Source: an uncultured Ruthenibacterium sp. | GTDB lineage: Bacteria; Bacillota; Clostridia; Oscillospirales; Ruminococcaceae | Assembly (NCBI GenBank): GCA_910587145.1 | Contig: CAJUMH010000016.1 | Span: 1 to 62,733 of the forward strand | Direction: 5' to 3' | Length of the DNA stretch: 62,733 bases | Shown: one piece after another, positions 1 through 9,451 of the stretch | Layout of the letters: every line of letters starts with the position of its first letter | Position numbering within the stretch: position 1 is the first letter of the stretch | Notes under the pieces: generated by a model | The model's input: only the letters and a program-made list of their open reading frames with translations | Database searches by the model: none | Told to the model about the DNA's origin: nothing | Position numbers and translations under genes: made by a program

Positions 1-461
1 GAGGCGTTTTGATAAATGCCGTCCACGGCATTGTAAGAAGCAAATACCGCTTCGCCGCGCGTTTCCACATTGGCCGAGGTATGCGGGAAAAAGCCGTTCT
101 CACCGTGCTGATCGTATGGGTTGAACGCCAGATTGCGCCGATGGGCGATCTCGCCGGCACGCGCAAGGCGCGCGCGAACCAAATGACGGCTTCCGGTAAA
201 GGCCTTCGGCGAAAAGACGATGCGGTTTTCGCCAAAAGGGATCTCGTAAAAAGCAACCCGCGCGGGTACATAGATATAAGCCGGGGCAAGCGTATCCTCG
301 AATTGTGCCGTACAAAAGCAATCAGGCTCGCCGCATTCCAAAACAATCTTGTCGCCGGGGCAATATTCATGCGTATATACGAGGCTCACTTCCTCCGCTT
401 CATGGCAGGTTAAAAGCGTGTGCCCCTGTGCGTCCAGAATTTTCAGTTTGATACTTTGCAT
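1..461 (-). CDS. Unrecognised protein of the glycan-utilisation operon, 3' end cut by the window
   Basis: At least 153 residues are visible, starting MQSIKLKILDAQGHTLL; the C-terminus lies beyond base 1. An AGGAGG ribosome binding site (about 471-477) sits at good spacing before the ATG at 461. There is no signal peptide or membrane segment. The N-terminal half is rich in beta-strand-like alternation and the second half has a conserved-looking stretch around AFNPYDQHGENGFFPH. It lies 57 bases downstream of the heparinase II/III-like gene on the same strand and is almost certainly co-transcribed with it, which suggests a role in handling the same glycan, possibly as a carbohydrate-active or binding protein. 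I do not recognise the family; the function is inferred from context only. Confidence 0.75.
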   Translation of the reverse strand, partial: MQSIKLKILDAQGHTLLTCHEAEEVSLVYTHEYCPGDKIVLECGEPDCFCTAQFEDTLAPAYIYVPARVAFYEIPFGENRIVFSPKAFTGSRHLVRARLARAGEIAHRRNLAFNPYDQHGENGFFPHTSANVETRGEAVFASYNAVDGIYQNA

Positions 462-518
462 GGATGAAAACCTCCTATTTTTTCGCCAAAAGGCGCTGTG
501 ATCGGGCTGCTTTCCACT

Positions 519-2312
519 CTAAAAAATGCGCACGGTAAGAGAGCCGGCAAAAGGAATGCGCAGCCGGTACAGTGTATCCGGCCACGCGGTGCGCAGGCGG
601 GTGTCCTGAATGGGCAGAACATCTGTTTCCACCGCGCCCGCAGCACCCTCCAGACGGATCGTGCCCAGAGCGCCGAGCAGAATATGATCGGCCTCCACCT
701 GCGGTTTTTCGCACAGCATCAGGCTGAGAAATGCTGTCTGATAGCTGCCGCGGGCGATATCCGTCAGCGTCAGACCGTCGGCAGTCAGGGCTGCCGTGCG
801 TGTCAGGCTGTCCAGATGCGCCTGTTTGGGCCATGCGCCGGACAGCTCCATCGAAATTTGAGCCGAATCCGGCATAAAACGGGTTTGAACGTTACGGGCG
901 CAAAATGCCGCGCCGTCCTGCTGCAGTACGCTGTCGAAGGTGGGCAGATTGTGCCACTGGCTTTGCATGGTCCAAATCTCATACCGCCGGGGAGAAAACG
1001 TTTTTTGCGTGTATTTTTCCACGCCCAGATCGATCAGAAACGGCTTCCCGTCGCGGTACAGGGTAACGCTACCCGTATCGTTATGATTATGGCTGTCGGC
1101 GTTGCAGCCGGCCTTGGCCGCAAGCACCCAGCTGCCCCGCCGTGCAATGAACACGCCCACACTGGGATAAAAGATATCGCCGGGCCTATCCTGCGGGCGC
1201 GGGGCTTCGCAGCCTGCCATTTTGGCGGCCACGCGTGTTTCTAAAAGCAAATACCACAGGTTGATGCGCGCGATATCGCTCTGCGCAATGGGGTCAGCAA
1301 AGCTCTCGCGCCAATCCTGCGCTGCAAAGCGCGCCATTGCCGGATTCCGGGTGCGCTCGGCAAAGCAGTACTCCCGTGCGCCGCGCCGCCCGGCTCTGGG
1401 GGAACAATCGGCAAAATTGACGTAATACGGGCCCTCGATATGCAGATAATAGATGTTTGCGGCGATATTGCAAATCTTTTCTTCCTGCCAAAGCGCGTCA
1501 AACGCGCCGGGCGCCGCTTCGCACAGCAGTTCCAGGCAGGAGTACAGGCACAGCCCTGCATGGCCGTAGTATTGCGCGCCCTCGTTGCAGCAGCCGTCTG
1601 TGCCGTAATCCTTTAAAAAGCAATCGAGCGAATATGCCGCTTTTGCGATCACGGCGCGGCGCACTGCCTCATCGCAGGGAAAAACGAACGCGCAAAGCAA
1701 AACGTTCTGTGTGCACCACGGCGTCCAGTTGTTCATGGGCTCGTCGCCGCTTCCCATCCACCAGAAATGCTCTGTCTGATAGGGAACTAAAACGCGCTGA
1801 TCCACCTCGCGGCGCCCGCGCGCAAGTACGGCCTTTGGCAAAAGATGCCGCAGGGCGGCGCAGGCGCAGGTGAGAAGTGCGCCTGTTTCGGCCGCGAACA
1901 GATCGACGATGGGGCGTTCCGGATCCGGCCATGTCTGCTGGGGCGTATCGCGGATGTACTGGTTATGCGCGGGCATCTGCCACGCGCTTTCCTCGCAGAT
2001 CGCCCAGATCGTATCCACAATGGCATCCAGATACACGGCTGCATCGCCGCCCAGCGCGCCGCAGACAAGATCGGTGAGCCGGCGGCGGCGGGCAAAGTAC
2101 TTTTCCTCATACGGCGCGCGCGCTCCGGTGCGAAAAAAAACCAGCCAATCCGATGCTGTGAGCATCGGGATCGGGGCCTTCAGTGCGATCTGCGCGCATT
2201 CTGTCCGCCGCCTTTTTACAAATTCCGGCAGCGCCGCAAAGGCGTCCGGCGCAGGACAGACGGATAGCGTTTGCAGCGCGGCGGGCAAATGCGAAAGACA
2301 TTCCTGAACCAT
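519..2312 (-). CDS. Heparinase II/III-like polysaccharide lyase family protein
   Basis: 597 residues. The N-terminal two thirds are helical (alpha/alpha toroid-like), with the motif NNWTPWCTQN near residue 195. The C-terminal part matches the heparinase II/III beta-sandwich domain: SHNHNDTGSVTLYRDGKPF (407-425), FLIDLGVE, and SQWHNLPTF (451-459), with several conserved His/Asn. Such enzymes cleave uronic-acid-containing polysaccharides by beta-elimination, leaving an unsaturated uronyl end. No signal peptide is seen, so it probably acts on imported oligosaccharides in the cytoplasm. The start follows the response regulator stop by 2 bases, with GAGGGG as ribosome binding site, so the genes are translationally linked. 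It fits the GH88 unsaturated glucuronyl hydrolase encoded at 9452. The exact substrate (glycosaminoglycan, glucuronan or other) cannot be read from sequence. Confidence 0.9.
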   Translation of the reverse strand: MVQECLSHLPAALQTLSVCPAPDAFAALPEFVKRRRTECAQIALKAPIPMLTASDWLVFFRTGARAPYEEKYFARRRRLTDLVCGALGGDAAVYLDAIVDTIWAICEESAWQMPAHNQYIRDTPQQTWPDPERPIVDLFAAETGALLTCACAALRHLLPKAVLARGRREVDQRVLVPYQTEHFWWMGSGDEPMNNWTPWCTQNVLLCAFVFPCDEAVRRAVIAKAAYSLDCFLKDYGTDGCCNEGAQYYGHAGLCLYSCLELLCEAAPGAFDALWQEEKICNIAANIYYLHIEGPYYVNFADCSPRAGRRGAREYCFAERTRNPAMARFAAQDWRESFADPIAQSDIARINLWYLLLETRVAAKMAGCEAPRPQDRPGDIFYPSVGVFIARRGSWVLAAKAGCNADSHNHNDTGSVTLYRDGKPFLIDLGVEKYTQKTFSPRRYEIWTMQSQWHNLPTFDSVLQQDGAAFCARNVQTRFMPDSAQISMELSGAWPKQAHLDSLTRTAALTADGLTLTDIARGSYQTAFLSLMLCEKPQVEADHILLGALGTIRLEGAAGAVETDVLPIQDTRLRTAWPDTLYRLRIPFAGSLTVRIF

Positions 2313-2314
2313 TT

Positions 2315-3913
2315 TTATCCCCTCATTTGTTGCATATATTCGCGCGGGCTTAGCCCGGTTTCCTTTTTGAATACCTTACTGAAATAGAAAGCGCTTTCGT
2401 AGCCAAGCCGATCGGCGATTTCGTATATTTTCATTTCGCCGTCGGCAAGCATGGTTTTTGCCGCGGCGATTTTTTCCTTGGTAATGGTCTCCACAAAGCC
2501 GCGTTCAGCATATTTGGCGAAAAGCTGGCTCAAATAATTGGGGCTCAGGCTGAACGCCGCGGCCACCTCATTCAGGCTCAGGCGGCGGTTGAGATTTTGC
2601 CGGATGTACTGCGTTACCGATTCCACAATGCGATGCTTATAGTTTTTATGCTCTGAACGAAGCTTTTCGCACAGCCCGTCCCGCAGCTGCTCCATCCAAA
2701 GGCAGCACTGGGCCGTTCCGGTATGTTTATAGATGCAGCGATAGCCGTCCGGCGTATTTAAAAAAATGTCCGACATCGTTTTTTCGCCGTCCGGCAGCAG
2801 TGTGAGCGTTAGATACAAAAGCAGAGAGGCTGCATCTCTGGCCTGCACATGGCGGGAGGGATGGCCCTTGAGCCGCTCAACGATGCCGGTGATCACGCTG
2901 TGCAGTGCGGCGGCGTCTACTTCATCAAACGCGCGCGCCAGCTCCGGGCGAAACTGCGAGACATCAAACATGGTGTCCGGAGTGTCCGGGCAGTGTGCGG
3001 CATCCACAATCGGGCGAGCGTCCTCCGCAAGCGTCAGCATGCAGCGCGCGCTGTGCGCAGCGTCTGCCAGCAGGAAGGGGTCTGCAACCGCCGCACCGAT
3101 GCCGCAGCGCAGCCGGGCGCTGAAATAGCGCTGAACGGTCTCTACACACAGCTGCATCAGGCGCGGAAGGTAATCTGTATCGGCCGTCTGCTCTGCGGAC
3201 AGGGGAAACATCACATGAAAATGGCGCATATCCAGTGTGGTGACGATGCATGGGCCAAACTTCTCCAGCGTATCGCGCACCATCTGAACGGTACTTGTAC
3301 ACAGCATGATCTGCTGCTCTGTGGGCATCTCGCTCCCGCTGACGATTTCGCACGCCGCTACCATGTAGGCCGGTGCGGAAAAATCGAGCTTCAGATCCTC
3401 TGCCTGAAGCCGAAACTGCTCGGGCGATTCAAACAGATTGTTGTACAGGCGCGCGAAAAATTTTTCCTCAAAGCTCTGCAAATTCACGCCGCCGGGGCTC
3501 CCGACGGCAGAAGCCGGCACGACTTCCTTTGTTTTGGCGATCCGTTCAATGGCACGTTCCACAACGGCGCGCAGGCTCTGCGGCGTCATTTCCAGCTTTA
3601 CCATGTACTCCATCGCGCCCACATGCATGGCTTCGCGGACAAAATCAAATTCTTCGTAGCTGGTGAGAATGATGAACAGGGGAAGCGATTCGGCATCCTT
3701 GTGGCAGGCGGCGGCCAGCTCCAGCCCGCTCATCAGCGGCATCTTGATATCCGTGATGACAAGATCGGGGCGATGCTGGCGGATGAGCTGCAGCGCCTGC
3801 CTGCCATTGTGCGCAGTGGCACAGACCTCCACGCCCAGAGACGCCCAGTCCAGCATCGACTGCATGCCCACCAGCACAAGAGGCTCGTCGTCGGCGATCA
3901 GCATTTTAATCAT
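2315..3913 (-). CDS. YesN-type response regulator, receiver plus AraC-type DNA-binding domain
   Basis: 532 residues. The receiver domain is residues 1-125, with the acidic pair D8/D9, the phospho-acceptor D55 (LVITDIKMP) and a conserved Lys in EYMVKLE. A central linker of about 280 residues of unknown fold follows, and an AraC/XylS helix-turn-helix pair lies at the C-terminus (about 430-532; SLNEVAAAFSLSPNYLSQLF and GYESAFYFSKVFKKETGLSP). The ATG at 3913 overlaps the kinase stop by 8 bases (ATGATTAA), which fixes the start over a longer in-frame extension. With the adjacent kinase it should sense an extracellular sugar signal and control this glycan locus, probably including the divergent ABC transporter operon. 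The family is certain; the target is inferred. Confidence 0.93.
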   Translation of the reverse strand: MIKMLIADDEPLVLVGMQSMLDWASLGVEVCATAHNGRQALQLIRQHRPDLVITDIKMPLMSGLELAAACHKDAESLPLFIILTSYEEFDFVREAMHVGAMEYMVKLEMTPQSLRAVVERAIERIAKTKEVVPASAVGSPGGVNLQSFEEKFFARLYNNLFESPEQFRLQAEDLKLDFSAPAYMVAACEIVSGSEMPTEQQIMLCTSTVQMVRDTLEKFGPCIVTTLDMRHFHVMFPLSAEQTADTDYLPRLMQLCVETVQRYFSARLRCGIGAAVADPFLLADAAHSARCMLTLAEDARPIVDAAHCPDTPDTMFDVSQFRPELARAFDEVDAAALHSVITGIVERLKGHPSRHVQARDAASLLLYLTLTLLPDGEKTMSDIFLNTPDGYRCIYKHTGTAQCCLWMEQLRDGLCEKLRSEHKNYKHRIVESVTQYIRQNLNRRLSLNEVAAAFSLSPNYLSQLFAKYAERGFVETITKEKIAAAKTMLADGEMKIYEIADRLGYESAFYFSKVFKKETGLSPREYMQQMRG

Positions 3914-5738
3914 GTTCAGGCTCCTTTTTCTCTTCCCATGCAGCATCGGGCCCTGCGCCGAAAGGGCAGTAGGGGATCCGAAGCTCCACGCGAGTATATT
4001 CGCCCGGTTTGCTGAAGATGGAAAGCCCATATTGCGGGCCGAATGCATACTGAATGCGGCGATGCACATTGCGCACGCCGATTTGGCTATACGGCGTTTG
4101 CGCTTCGTCGCTGCCGCTGAAAACGGCGTCGATGGTTTCTTGGCTCATGCCGACGCCGTCGTCCTGCATGGCGATCAGAACATCGCCGTTTTCTGTTTGA
4201 GAGATGCGCAGCCAGATGCTGCCCACACCGCCTTTTGGCTCGATGCCGTGGAAAATCGCATTCTCGGCCAGAGGCTGCAGGGAAAAGCTTGGGATCATGC
4301 ATTCGCACAGTCCCTCGTTGGATATTTCGGCAATCTCAATCATTATGGCTCCGCCGTACCGGTACTGCTGGATCGTGCAATAATCGCTCAGCAGTGCAAA
4401 TTCCTCGCGCAGGGTGTGCAGCGGGCGGTTTCCCTTGGAAACGCGTTTGAGCAGACGGGCAAAGGCTGTCGTCATTTCCGCAATGCCGGAAGCACCCTGA
4501 AGCGTAGCCATCCATTTGATGGAATTAAGCGTATTATAAATAAAATGCGGATTCACTTGATTTTGCAGCATCCTGTATTCCAGGCTCTGGCGTTCCTGTT
4601 CATCTGCAACACGCCGCTCCATCAGCTCCTTCACAGCCTGCGAAAGCTGATTGACGCCGCGCCCCACATCCCCCAATTCATTCGGCCATTCGATGGAGGG
4701 ATCGGAAGTGAAATCGCCGCCCGCAATGCGCCCGATCCGTTCGCGCAGCTTTGCCACAGGTGCAACAATAAGACGGTTTAAATAGAGAAACAGCAAAATC
4801 CCCATCAGGGAAACCAGAAACACAACGCCGGAAATAAAGAAGCAAAGCGCGGTGTCCTGTGAAAAAAGAGCCGCGGCAGGCAGCTGATGCGTGAGAGAAA
4901 TGCCATAATTGCCGATGGGGCAGGTGACAAGTGCATAAGCTTTACCGCTGGAAACGCGCACATTTTGGATGACAGTGGAGCAGGATTGCGTTGTGACGGG
5001 ATCCATTTTGGAGCTGACGATCTCAAGCGACGCCGGAAGAAATTGATCGGAGCCGATCTGCCACAGGCCCGCCCCGGTGCGCAGATAGACACCGCCGTCT
5101 GCCAGCCCGGCGTAACCGGAGAGACGATCGGAAAACAGCCTCGCGGAAGCGGTGAGGTAAACGACTCCAAGCTGTTCCTGTGAGCGGGGCCGGTATACCG
5201 GATAGGCGACCAGAACGCTGTCCGGAACGGTGTTCGGCAGCAGCGGATCATGAAATGCAAGCTGCCAGACACTGCGCTCACGGCGACCGATTTCGGGCAG
5301 CTGCTGAATATTATAGGTACGAAGCGGAACCGAGTTTGTCAGATTTGAAGCGTGTACGATCCTTTTGCAGTGCGGGTCCGTTACAATAAAACGCTGCAGA
5401 TAGGAATATGCGCGGCATTCGTTCGCCGCTCTCGCCATGTTGCTGTGAAGGGAAAGTGCTTGCCATGCAGTGGGGCTGTCGCTTTGCAGATATCGGATCG
5501 TCTCCGAATCAAGAGACTGCCGATTCACAAGGCTGTTCAGCTCCATCAGATCCTGCTCGATCAGGTTTGAGACGAGCCGCAGATTGAACTCGGCCGAGCG
5601 CAGAACGCTTTCGCGTGCGTAATGCCGGAACAGAAAAAAGCTTGCGCTGGCGAATGTGATGCTGAGCAGCAGCGTAAATAAAACCGAAATGCCCGTAATG
5701 CGCAGACGAATACCGGAACGAGATTTTTGCAAAAGCAC
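3906..5738 (-). CDS. YesM-type sensor histidine kinase
   Basis: 610 residues, GTG start after a GGAAGGCGG ribosome binding site. The first membrane segment is about residues 15-37, the extracellular sensor region about 40-293, and the second membrane segment about 296-325. A HAMP linker follows, then a His_kinase domain with phospho-acceptor H398 in QVNPHFIYNTLNSIKWM, and a HATPase domain with ENAIFHG (N box) and DDGVGM (G1 box). This is the standard layout of YesM/LytS-like kinases that pair with AraC-type regulators in Firmicute carbohydrate loci. It is the first gene of the minus-strand operon and overlaps the regulator gene by 8 bases. The signal is likely a sugar or sugar-bound lipoprotein, possibly the binding protein at 6092; that is inference. 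Confidence 0.93.
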   Translation of the reverse strand: MLLQKSRSGIRLRITGISVLFTLLLSITFASASFFLFRHYARESVLRSAEFNLRLVSNLIEQDLMELNSLVNRQSLDSETIRYLQSDSPTAWQALSLHSNMARAANECRAYSYLQRFIVTDPHCKRIVHASNLTNSVPLRTYNIQQLPEIGRRERSVWQLAFHDPLLPNTVPDSVLVAYPVYRPRSQEQLGVVYLTASARLFSDRLSGYAGLADGGVYLRTGAGLWQIGSDQFLPASLEIVSSKMDPVTTQSCSTVIQNVRVSSGKAYALVTCPIGNYGISLTHQLPAAALFSQDTALCFFISGVVFLVSLMGILLFLYLNRLIVAPVAKLRERIGRIAGGDFTSDPSIEWPNELGDVGRGVNQLSQAVKELMERRVADEQERQSLEYRMLQNQVNPHFIYNTLNSIKWMATLQGASGIAEMTTAFARLLKRVSKGNRPLHTLREEFALLSDYCTIQQYRYGGAIMIEIAEISNEGLCECMIPSFSLQPLAENAIFHGIEPKGGVGSIWLRISQTENGDVLIAMQDDGVGMSQETIDAVFSGSDEAQTPYSQIGVRNVHRRIQYAFGPQYGLSIFSKPGEYTRVELRIPYCPFGAGPDAAWEEKKEPEHD

Positions 5739-6091
5739 AAACCCGCCGCCTTCCCGTAGTAATTTTTCGGGGCGGATCCGCGCCCTTGCGAACAGGCGCT
5801 CTCCGCAATGGGTAAAAAGGCAAATGCCGCAGACCGGTCTTTTTTCTATTGTATCGGAAATACAGGGGGGTTTTCAAGTGAATTCCCGAAAAAGAATCAG
5901 ATCGGGCGAAAAAATACAGGTTCGGGAGAAAATTTGCAGGTTTTGATTGCTCCTTTCCTGTCAAAACATAAAAAAAGGCAGTTTTCCCGTGAATAATTCC
6001 ATTCCGAAATATATTCGGCTCCATTAAAATAGATTTGTACAAAGAAGGAGTAATCCTTCAAAAATACAAATACGATCCAGGAGGAAAAACG
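5739..6091. promoter_or_regulatory. Divergent intergenic region between the kinase operon and the ABC transporter operon
   Basis: 353 bases without a gene. It should hold divergent promoters, but I see no unambiguous -35/-10 pair. Readable elements are a palindrome CCGAA-atata-TTCGG (6004-6018), a possible regulator site, and a small hairpin GAAGGA-gtaa-TCCTTC (6044-6059) about 20 bases before the ribosome binding site of the binding-protein gene. Assignment to the response regulator is a guess from position. Confidence 0.4.
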
Positions 6092-7429
6092 ATGAAGAAA
6101 TTGCTTTGCCTGACTCTTGCGCTGGCTCTTGCGCTGACGCTGCTGGCCGGCTGCTCGAGCGCCTCTTCCAGCACGCCTGCACAGAGCACCCCTGCGGACA
6201 GCACGCCTGCGCAGAGCGCGCCGGCTGCGGATGATACGCCCGCCGATGAACCCGTTACCATGAAATGGGCTGTGTGGGATATCGACGCGACGGCTTATTA
6301 TCAGCCGCTGCTTGATGCCTATCAGGAGGTCGCTCCCAATGTGACCATTGAAATGGTCGATCTGGGCTCCACCGATTACCAGACGGTTCTGGCCACGCAG
6401 CTTTCCGGCGGCGCGGACGATCTGGACATTATTACCGTAAAGGATATCCCCGGCTATGCCAACCTTGTAAATCTTGGCATGCTGGAGCCGCTGAACGATT
6501 ACAGCACCACGGATACCAGCCTGTATGGCGGCACGGTGGAGCAGATTACGGTGGACGGCAAATATTATGCGCTGCCTTTCCGCTCCGATTTCTGGGTGGT
6601 TTTCTACAACAAGGCGCTGTTTGACGCCGCAAACGTGGATTATCCCACCAACGATATGACGCTGGACGAGTATGATGAGCTGGCGCGCCAGATGACCAGC
6701 GGCTCCGGTGCGGAAAAGGTTTACGGCTGCCATTATCACACCTGGCGCAGCGCCGTGCAGCTGTTCGGCATCCTTGACGGCAAAAACACCATCGTGGACG
6801 GCGAGTACGAGTTCCTGAAGCCTTACTACGAGCGTATTCTTGCCCAGCAAAAGGATGGCATCTGCATGGATTATGCTACGCTGAAAACGTCCAGCACGCA
6901 TTATTCCGGCGTGTTCTACAACAATCAGGTCGCCATGATGAACATGGGCAGCTGGTTTATCGCCACTCAGATTGAAAAGGTGAAGGCCGGCGAATCCCTT
7001 GCCACAGAGTGGGGCATTGTGAAGTATCCGCATCCGGACGGCGTTCCGGCCGGCACCACGCTGGGTACGATCACCACGCTGGCGATTAACTCCAAATCCT
7101 CCAATAAGCAGGCGGCTGCTGATTTTATCAACTTTGTCTGCGGCGAGGAGGGCCAGAAGGTCGTTTCTTCCACCGGCACGATCCCGGCAATCAAGACAAG
7201 CGAGACGATGGCCGCGATCGCCAATCTGGACGGCTTCCCCCAGGATGAGAACAGCAAGGAAGCGCTGAACGTTGTGCAGACCTATCTTGAGATGCCGCTG
7301 CATGAGAAATCCGCTGATATCGAGACCGAGCTGAACAACGCGCATGATAACATCATGACGGAGAATGTTACGCTGGAACAGGGCCTTTCCGATATGACAG
7401 ATGGCGTTCAATCCGTTCTGAACAGCTGA
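6092..7429 (+). CDS. Sugar ABC transporter substrate-binding lipoprotein
   Basis: 445 residues. The N-terminus is a lipoprotein signal peptide (MKKLLCLTLALALALTLLAGC) with lipobox LAGC and acylated Cys21, followed by a Ser/Thr/Pro/Ala-rich linker (about 22-50) that tethers the domain to the membrane. The rest is an extracellular solute-binding protein family 1 fold (MKWAVWD, GSTDYQTVLATQLSGG, YALPFRSDFWVVFYNK). An AGGAGG site at 6079-6084 fixes the ATG at 6092 over an in-frame upstream ATG. It heads the operon with two permeases and is followed by a terminator-like hairpin, as is common where binding protein is needed in excess. The ligand is probably an oligosaccharide containing uronic acid, by context. 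No ATPase gene is present in the window, so a shared MsmK-type ATPase encoded elsewhere is likely. Confidence 0.93.
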   Translation: MKKLLCLTLALALALTLLAGCSSASSSTPAQSTPADSTPAQSAPAADDTPADEPVTMKWAVWDIDATAYYQPLLDAYQEVAPNVTIEMVDLGSTDYQTVLATQLSGGADDLDIITVKDIPGYANLVNLGMLEPLNDYSTTDTSLYGGTVEQITVDGKYYALPFRSDFWVVFYNKALFDAANVDYPTNDMTLDEYDELARQMTSGSGAEKVYGCHYHTWRSAVQLFGILDGKNTIVDGEYEFLKPYYERILAQQKDGICMDYATLKTSSTHYSGVFYNNQVAMMNMGSWFIATQIEKVKAGESLATEWGIVKYPHPDGVPAGTTLGTITTLAINSKSSNKQAAADFINFVCGEEGQKVVSSTGTIPAIKTSETMAAIANLDGFPQDENSKEALNVVQTYLEMPLHEKSADIETELNNAHDNIMTENVTLEQGLSDMTDGVQSVLNS

Positions 7430-7465
7430 TTCTTTTGCCATAAAATCGTTTTTGCAAGCCCATCG

Positions 7466-7498
7466 GAGGGGCGGGCCTTCGGGCCCGTCCCTCTTTTT
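7466..7498 (+). terminator. Terminator-like hairpin between binding-protein and permease genes
   Basis: A 12-pair stem (7466-7477 with 7482-7493, one G-T pair) closed by a C(TTCG)G tetraloop and followed by five T. It lies inside the operon, between the lipoprotein and permease genes, so it probably acts as a partial terminator. Confidence 0.75.
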
Positions 7499-7537
7499 CT
7501 TTCTAAGAACCGCACATCAAAAAGGAGGAAGCAGCTT

Positions 7538-8449
7538 ATGAATCAAACGGCGCCGGCAAAGCCGAAAAAGGGCCTGCTCAGCAAGCAAGCGCGTGAAACG
7601 CTGATTGCGTACAGCTTTATCGCCCCGAACTTCATCGGATTTGCAGTATTCACGCTGATCCCGGTCGTTTATGCCTTTGTGCTTGCTTTTATGCAGTGGG
7701 ACGGCGTAAATGAAATGAAATTCGTCTGGTTTGAAAACTTTGCACGCCTTATCTCAGACAAAAACTTTATTCAGGCGTTTTGGCACACCATTGCGTATGT
7801 GCTTTGCAACGTTCCGCTTACCATTGTATGCAGCCTTGCGCTGGCGCTGCTGCTGAACAGTAAGATCTTTGGCCGAAACTTCTTTCGCACTGTCAGCTTT
7901 TTTCCGTATGTTGCCAGCCTCGTGGCCGTGGCCGCCGTATGGAATTTTCTGTTCAATCCGTCGATGGGCCCCGTAAACCAGATCCTCGCCGCTCTTGGCG
8001 TGGAAAATCTGCCAAAATGGGCGGCCGGCAAGGATACCGCAATGCTCACTGTAATTCTGTTCAGCGTATGGAAAAACATGGGCTATTATATGGTGATCTT
8101 TCTTGCGGGCCTGCAGGGTGTGAACCCGGAGCTGTACGAGGCGGCCAGTCTGGACGGCGCAAACAAATGGCAACAGTTTCGCAATGTTACGTTGCCGCAG
8201 ATCTCGCCCACCACGTTCTTTGTCACGATTATGGTTGTCATCTCGTCGTTCAAGGTGTATAATGAGGTGTACATGATCACGCAGGGCGGGCCAGGCACCA
8301 GTACGCTGGTGCTTGTATACCAGATCTACAACGAAGCCTTTGTAGGCACGCCGGAGTATGGCTATGCCAGCGCGATCTCGATGGTACTGTTCCTGATGGT
8401 GCTCATTGTCACGCTGATCCAGTTCCGCGGCGAAAAAAAGTATTCTTAA
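7538..8449 (+). CDS. Carbohydrate ABC transporter permease, UgpA/MalF-like
   Basis: 303 residues with six membrane segments, the first at about 27-50 (LIAYSFIAPNFIGFAVFTLI). The cytoplasmic EAA loop that contacts the ATPase is YEAASLDGANKWQQFRNVTL (about 200-219), followed by LPQISP. AAAGGAGG precedes the ATG at 7538. It should form a heterodimer with the product of the next gene and import the oligosaccharide delivered by the upstream lipoprotein. The length is normal for the CUT1 family. Confidence 0.93.
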   Translation: MNQTAPAKPKKGLLSKQARETLIAYSFIAPNFIGFAVFTLIPVVYAFVLAFMQWDGVNEMKFVWFENFARLISDKNFIQAFWHTIAYVLCNVPLTIVCSLALALLLNSKIFGRNFFRTVSFFPYVASLVAVAAVWNFLFNPSMGPVNQILAALGVENLPKWAAGKDTAMLTVILFSVWKNMGYYMVIFLAGLQGVNPELYEAASLDGANKWQQFRNVTLPQISPTTFFVTIMVVISSFKVYNEVYMITQGGPGTSTLVLVYQIYNEAFVGTPEYGYASAISMVLFLMVLIVTLIQFRGEKKYS

Positions 8450-8462
8450 GGAGGGCGGCACC

Positions 8463-9299
8463 GTGGCAGGAGCAAAAAAAGATTCCGTCATCGGAAAAAT
8501 CATCATTTATCTGATACTGTTCGTTGTTGCATTTACCATGCTGGTACCGTTTGCATGGATGCTTTCGGCCTCTGTGAAGCTGAACAAGGACGTTTTCACG
8601 TTCCCGATGCAATGGATCCCTTCCGACCCGCAGTGGGCCAACTATGCCACCATCTGGCAAAAGATCCCGCTGGGAACGTTCACGTTCAACACCTTCAAGC
8701 TTACGATCATTGTAACGCTGCTGCAGCTGTTTACCTCCAGCTTTGCCGCATATGCGTTTGCAAAGCTGCATTTTAAGGGGCGCGACGCACTGTTTTTGGG
8801 CTATATTGGCACGATCGCCGTGCCTTGGCAGGCATATATGGTGCCGCAGTTCATGATGATGCGCTCGTTCCATTTGAACAACACGCATCTTGCGATTATT
8901 TGCCTGCAGGCATTCAGCGCCTTTGGCGTGTTTTTGATGCGTCAATTTTATGAGGGGATCCCCGACGAGCTGTGTGAAGCCGCCCGTATCGATGGCCTTT
9001 CGGAATACGGCATCTGGTGGCGCATTATGCTGCCGCTTTCAAAGCCGGCCATGTCTACGCTGATCATCTTCACGTTCGTCACAACGTGGAACGATTTTCT
9101 GGGGCCGCTCATTTATCTGACCGACATCAAGCTCAAGACCATTCAGCTGGGCCTGCGCATGTTCATCACACAATATTCCAGCGATTACAATCTGATCATG
9201 GCGGCCAGCGTCGTCAGTCTCATTCCGGTGCTCATCGTGTTTTTGTCGCTGCAGAAATACTTCGTGCAGGGCGTGGCAACATCGGGCCTGAAGGGCTGA
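8463..9299 (+). CDS. Carbohydrate ABC transporter permease, UgpE/MalG-like
   Basis: 278 residues with six membrane segments, starting IIIYLILFVVAFTMLVPFAW. The EAA loop is CEAARIDGLSEYGIWWRIML, followed by LPLSKP. It starts with GTG at 8463, 13 bases after the previous stop, with AAGGAGG as ribosome binding site. It is the second half of the CUT1-type sugar importer; length and order (binding protein, MalF-like, MalG-like) are canonical. After the stop, a second GC-rich hairpin precedes the enzyme genes. Confidence 0.93.
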   Translation: MAGAKKDSVIGKIIIYLILFVVAFTMLVPFAWMLSASVKLNKDVFTFPMQWIPSDPQWANYATIWQKIPLGTFTFNTFKLTIIVTLLQLFTSSFAAYAFAKLHFKGRDALFLGYIGTIAVPWQAYMVPQFMMMRSFHLNNTHLAIICLQAFSAFGVFLMRQFYEGIPDELCEAARIDGLSEYGIWWRIMLPLSKPAMSTLIIFTFVTTWNDFLGPLIYLTDIKLKTIQLGLRMFITQYSSDYNLIMAASVVSLIPVLIVFLSLQKYFVQGVATSGLKG

Positions 9300-9339
9300 G
9301 CCTTCGCTGCTCAACAGGATCCCTGCATCTGTATTCCGC

Positions 9340-9404
9340 GGGGGCGGGCAAAACGGGCGGCCCTGTTTTGGGTTTTGCCGTCCGCAAGGCCCGTCCCCCT
9401 TTTT
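9340..9404 (+). terminator. Terminator-like hairpin before the GH88 gene
   Basis: A 10-pair GC stem (9340-9349 with 9389-9398, one G-T pair) with a long inner loop that can itself fold, followed by a T run at 9400-9404. It separates the transporter genes from the intracellular enzyme genes and may reduce expression of the latter. Confidence 0.6.
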
Positions 9405-9451
9405 CAATCGCTGCCGGTCGGCAAATAAAAACTGTTTCGGAGGGAAATCGC

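Noticed and set aside
5897..7441. Long open frame of 514 codons on the minus strand over the binding-protein gene
   Set aside because: It is the antisense of a clear lipoprotein gene, has no ribosome binding site, and its translation is low-complexity His/Gly/Arg text typical of antisense frames in GC-rich DNA.
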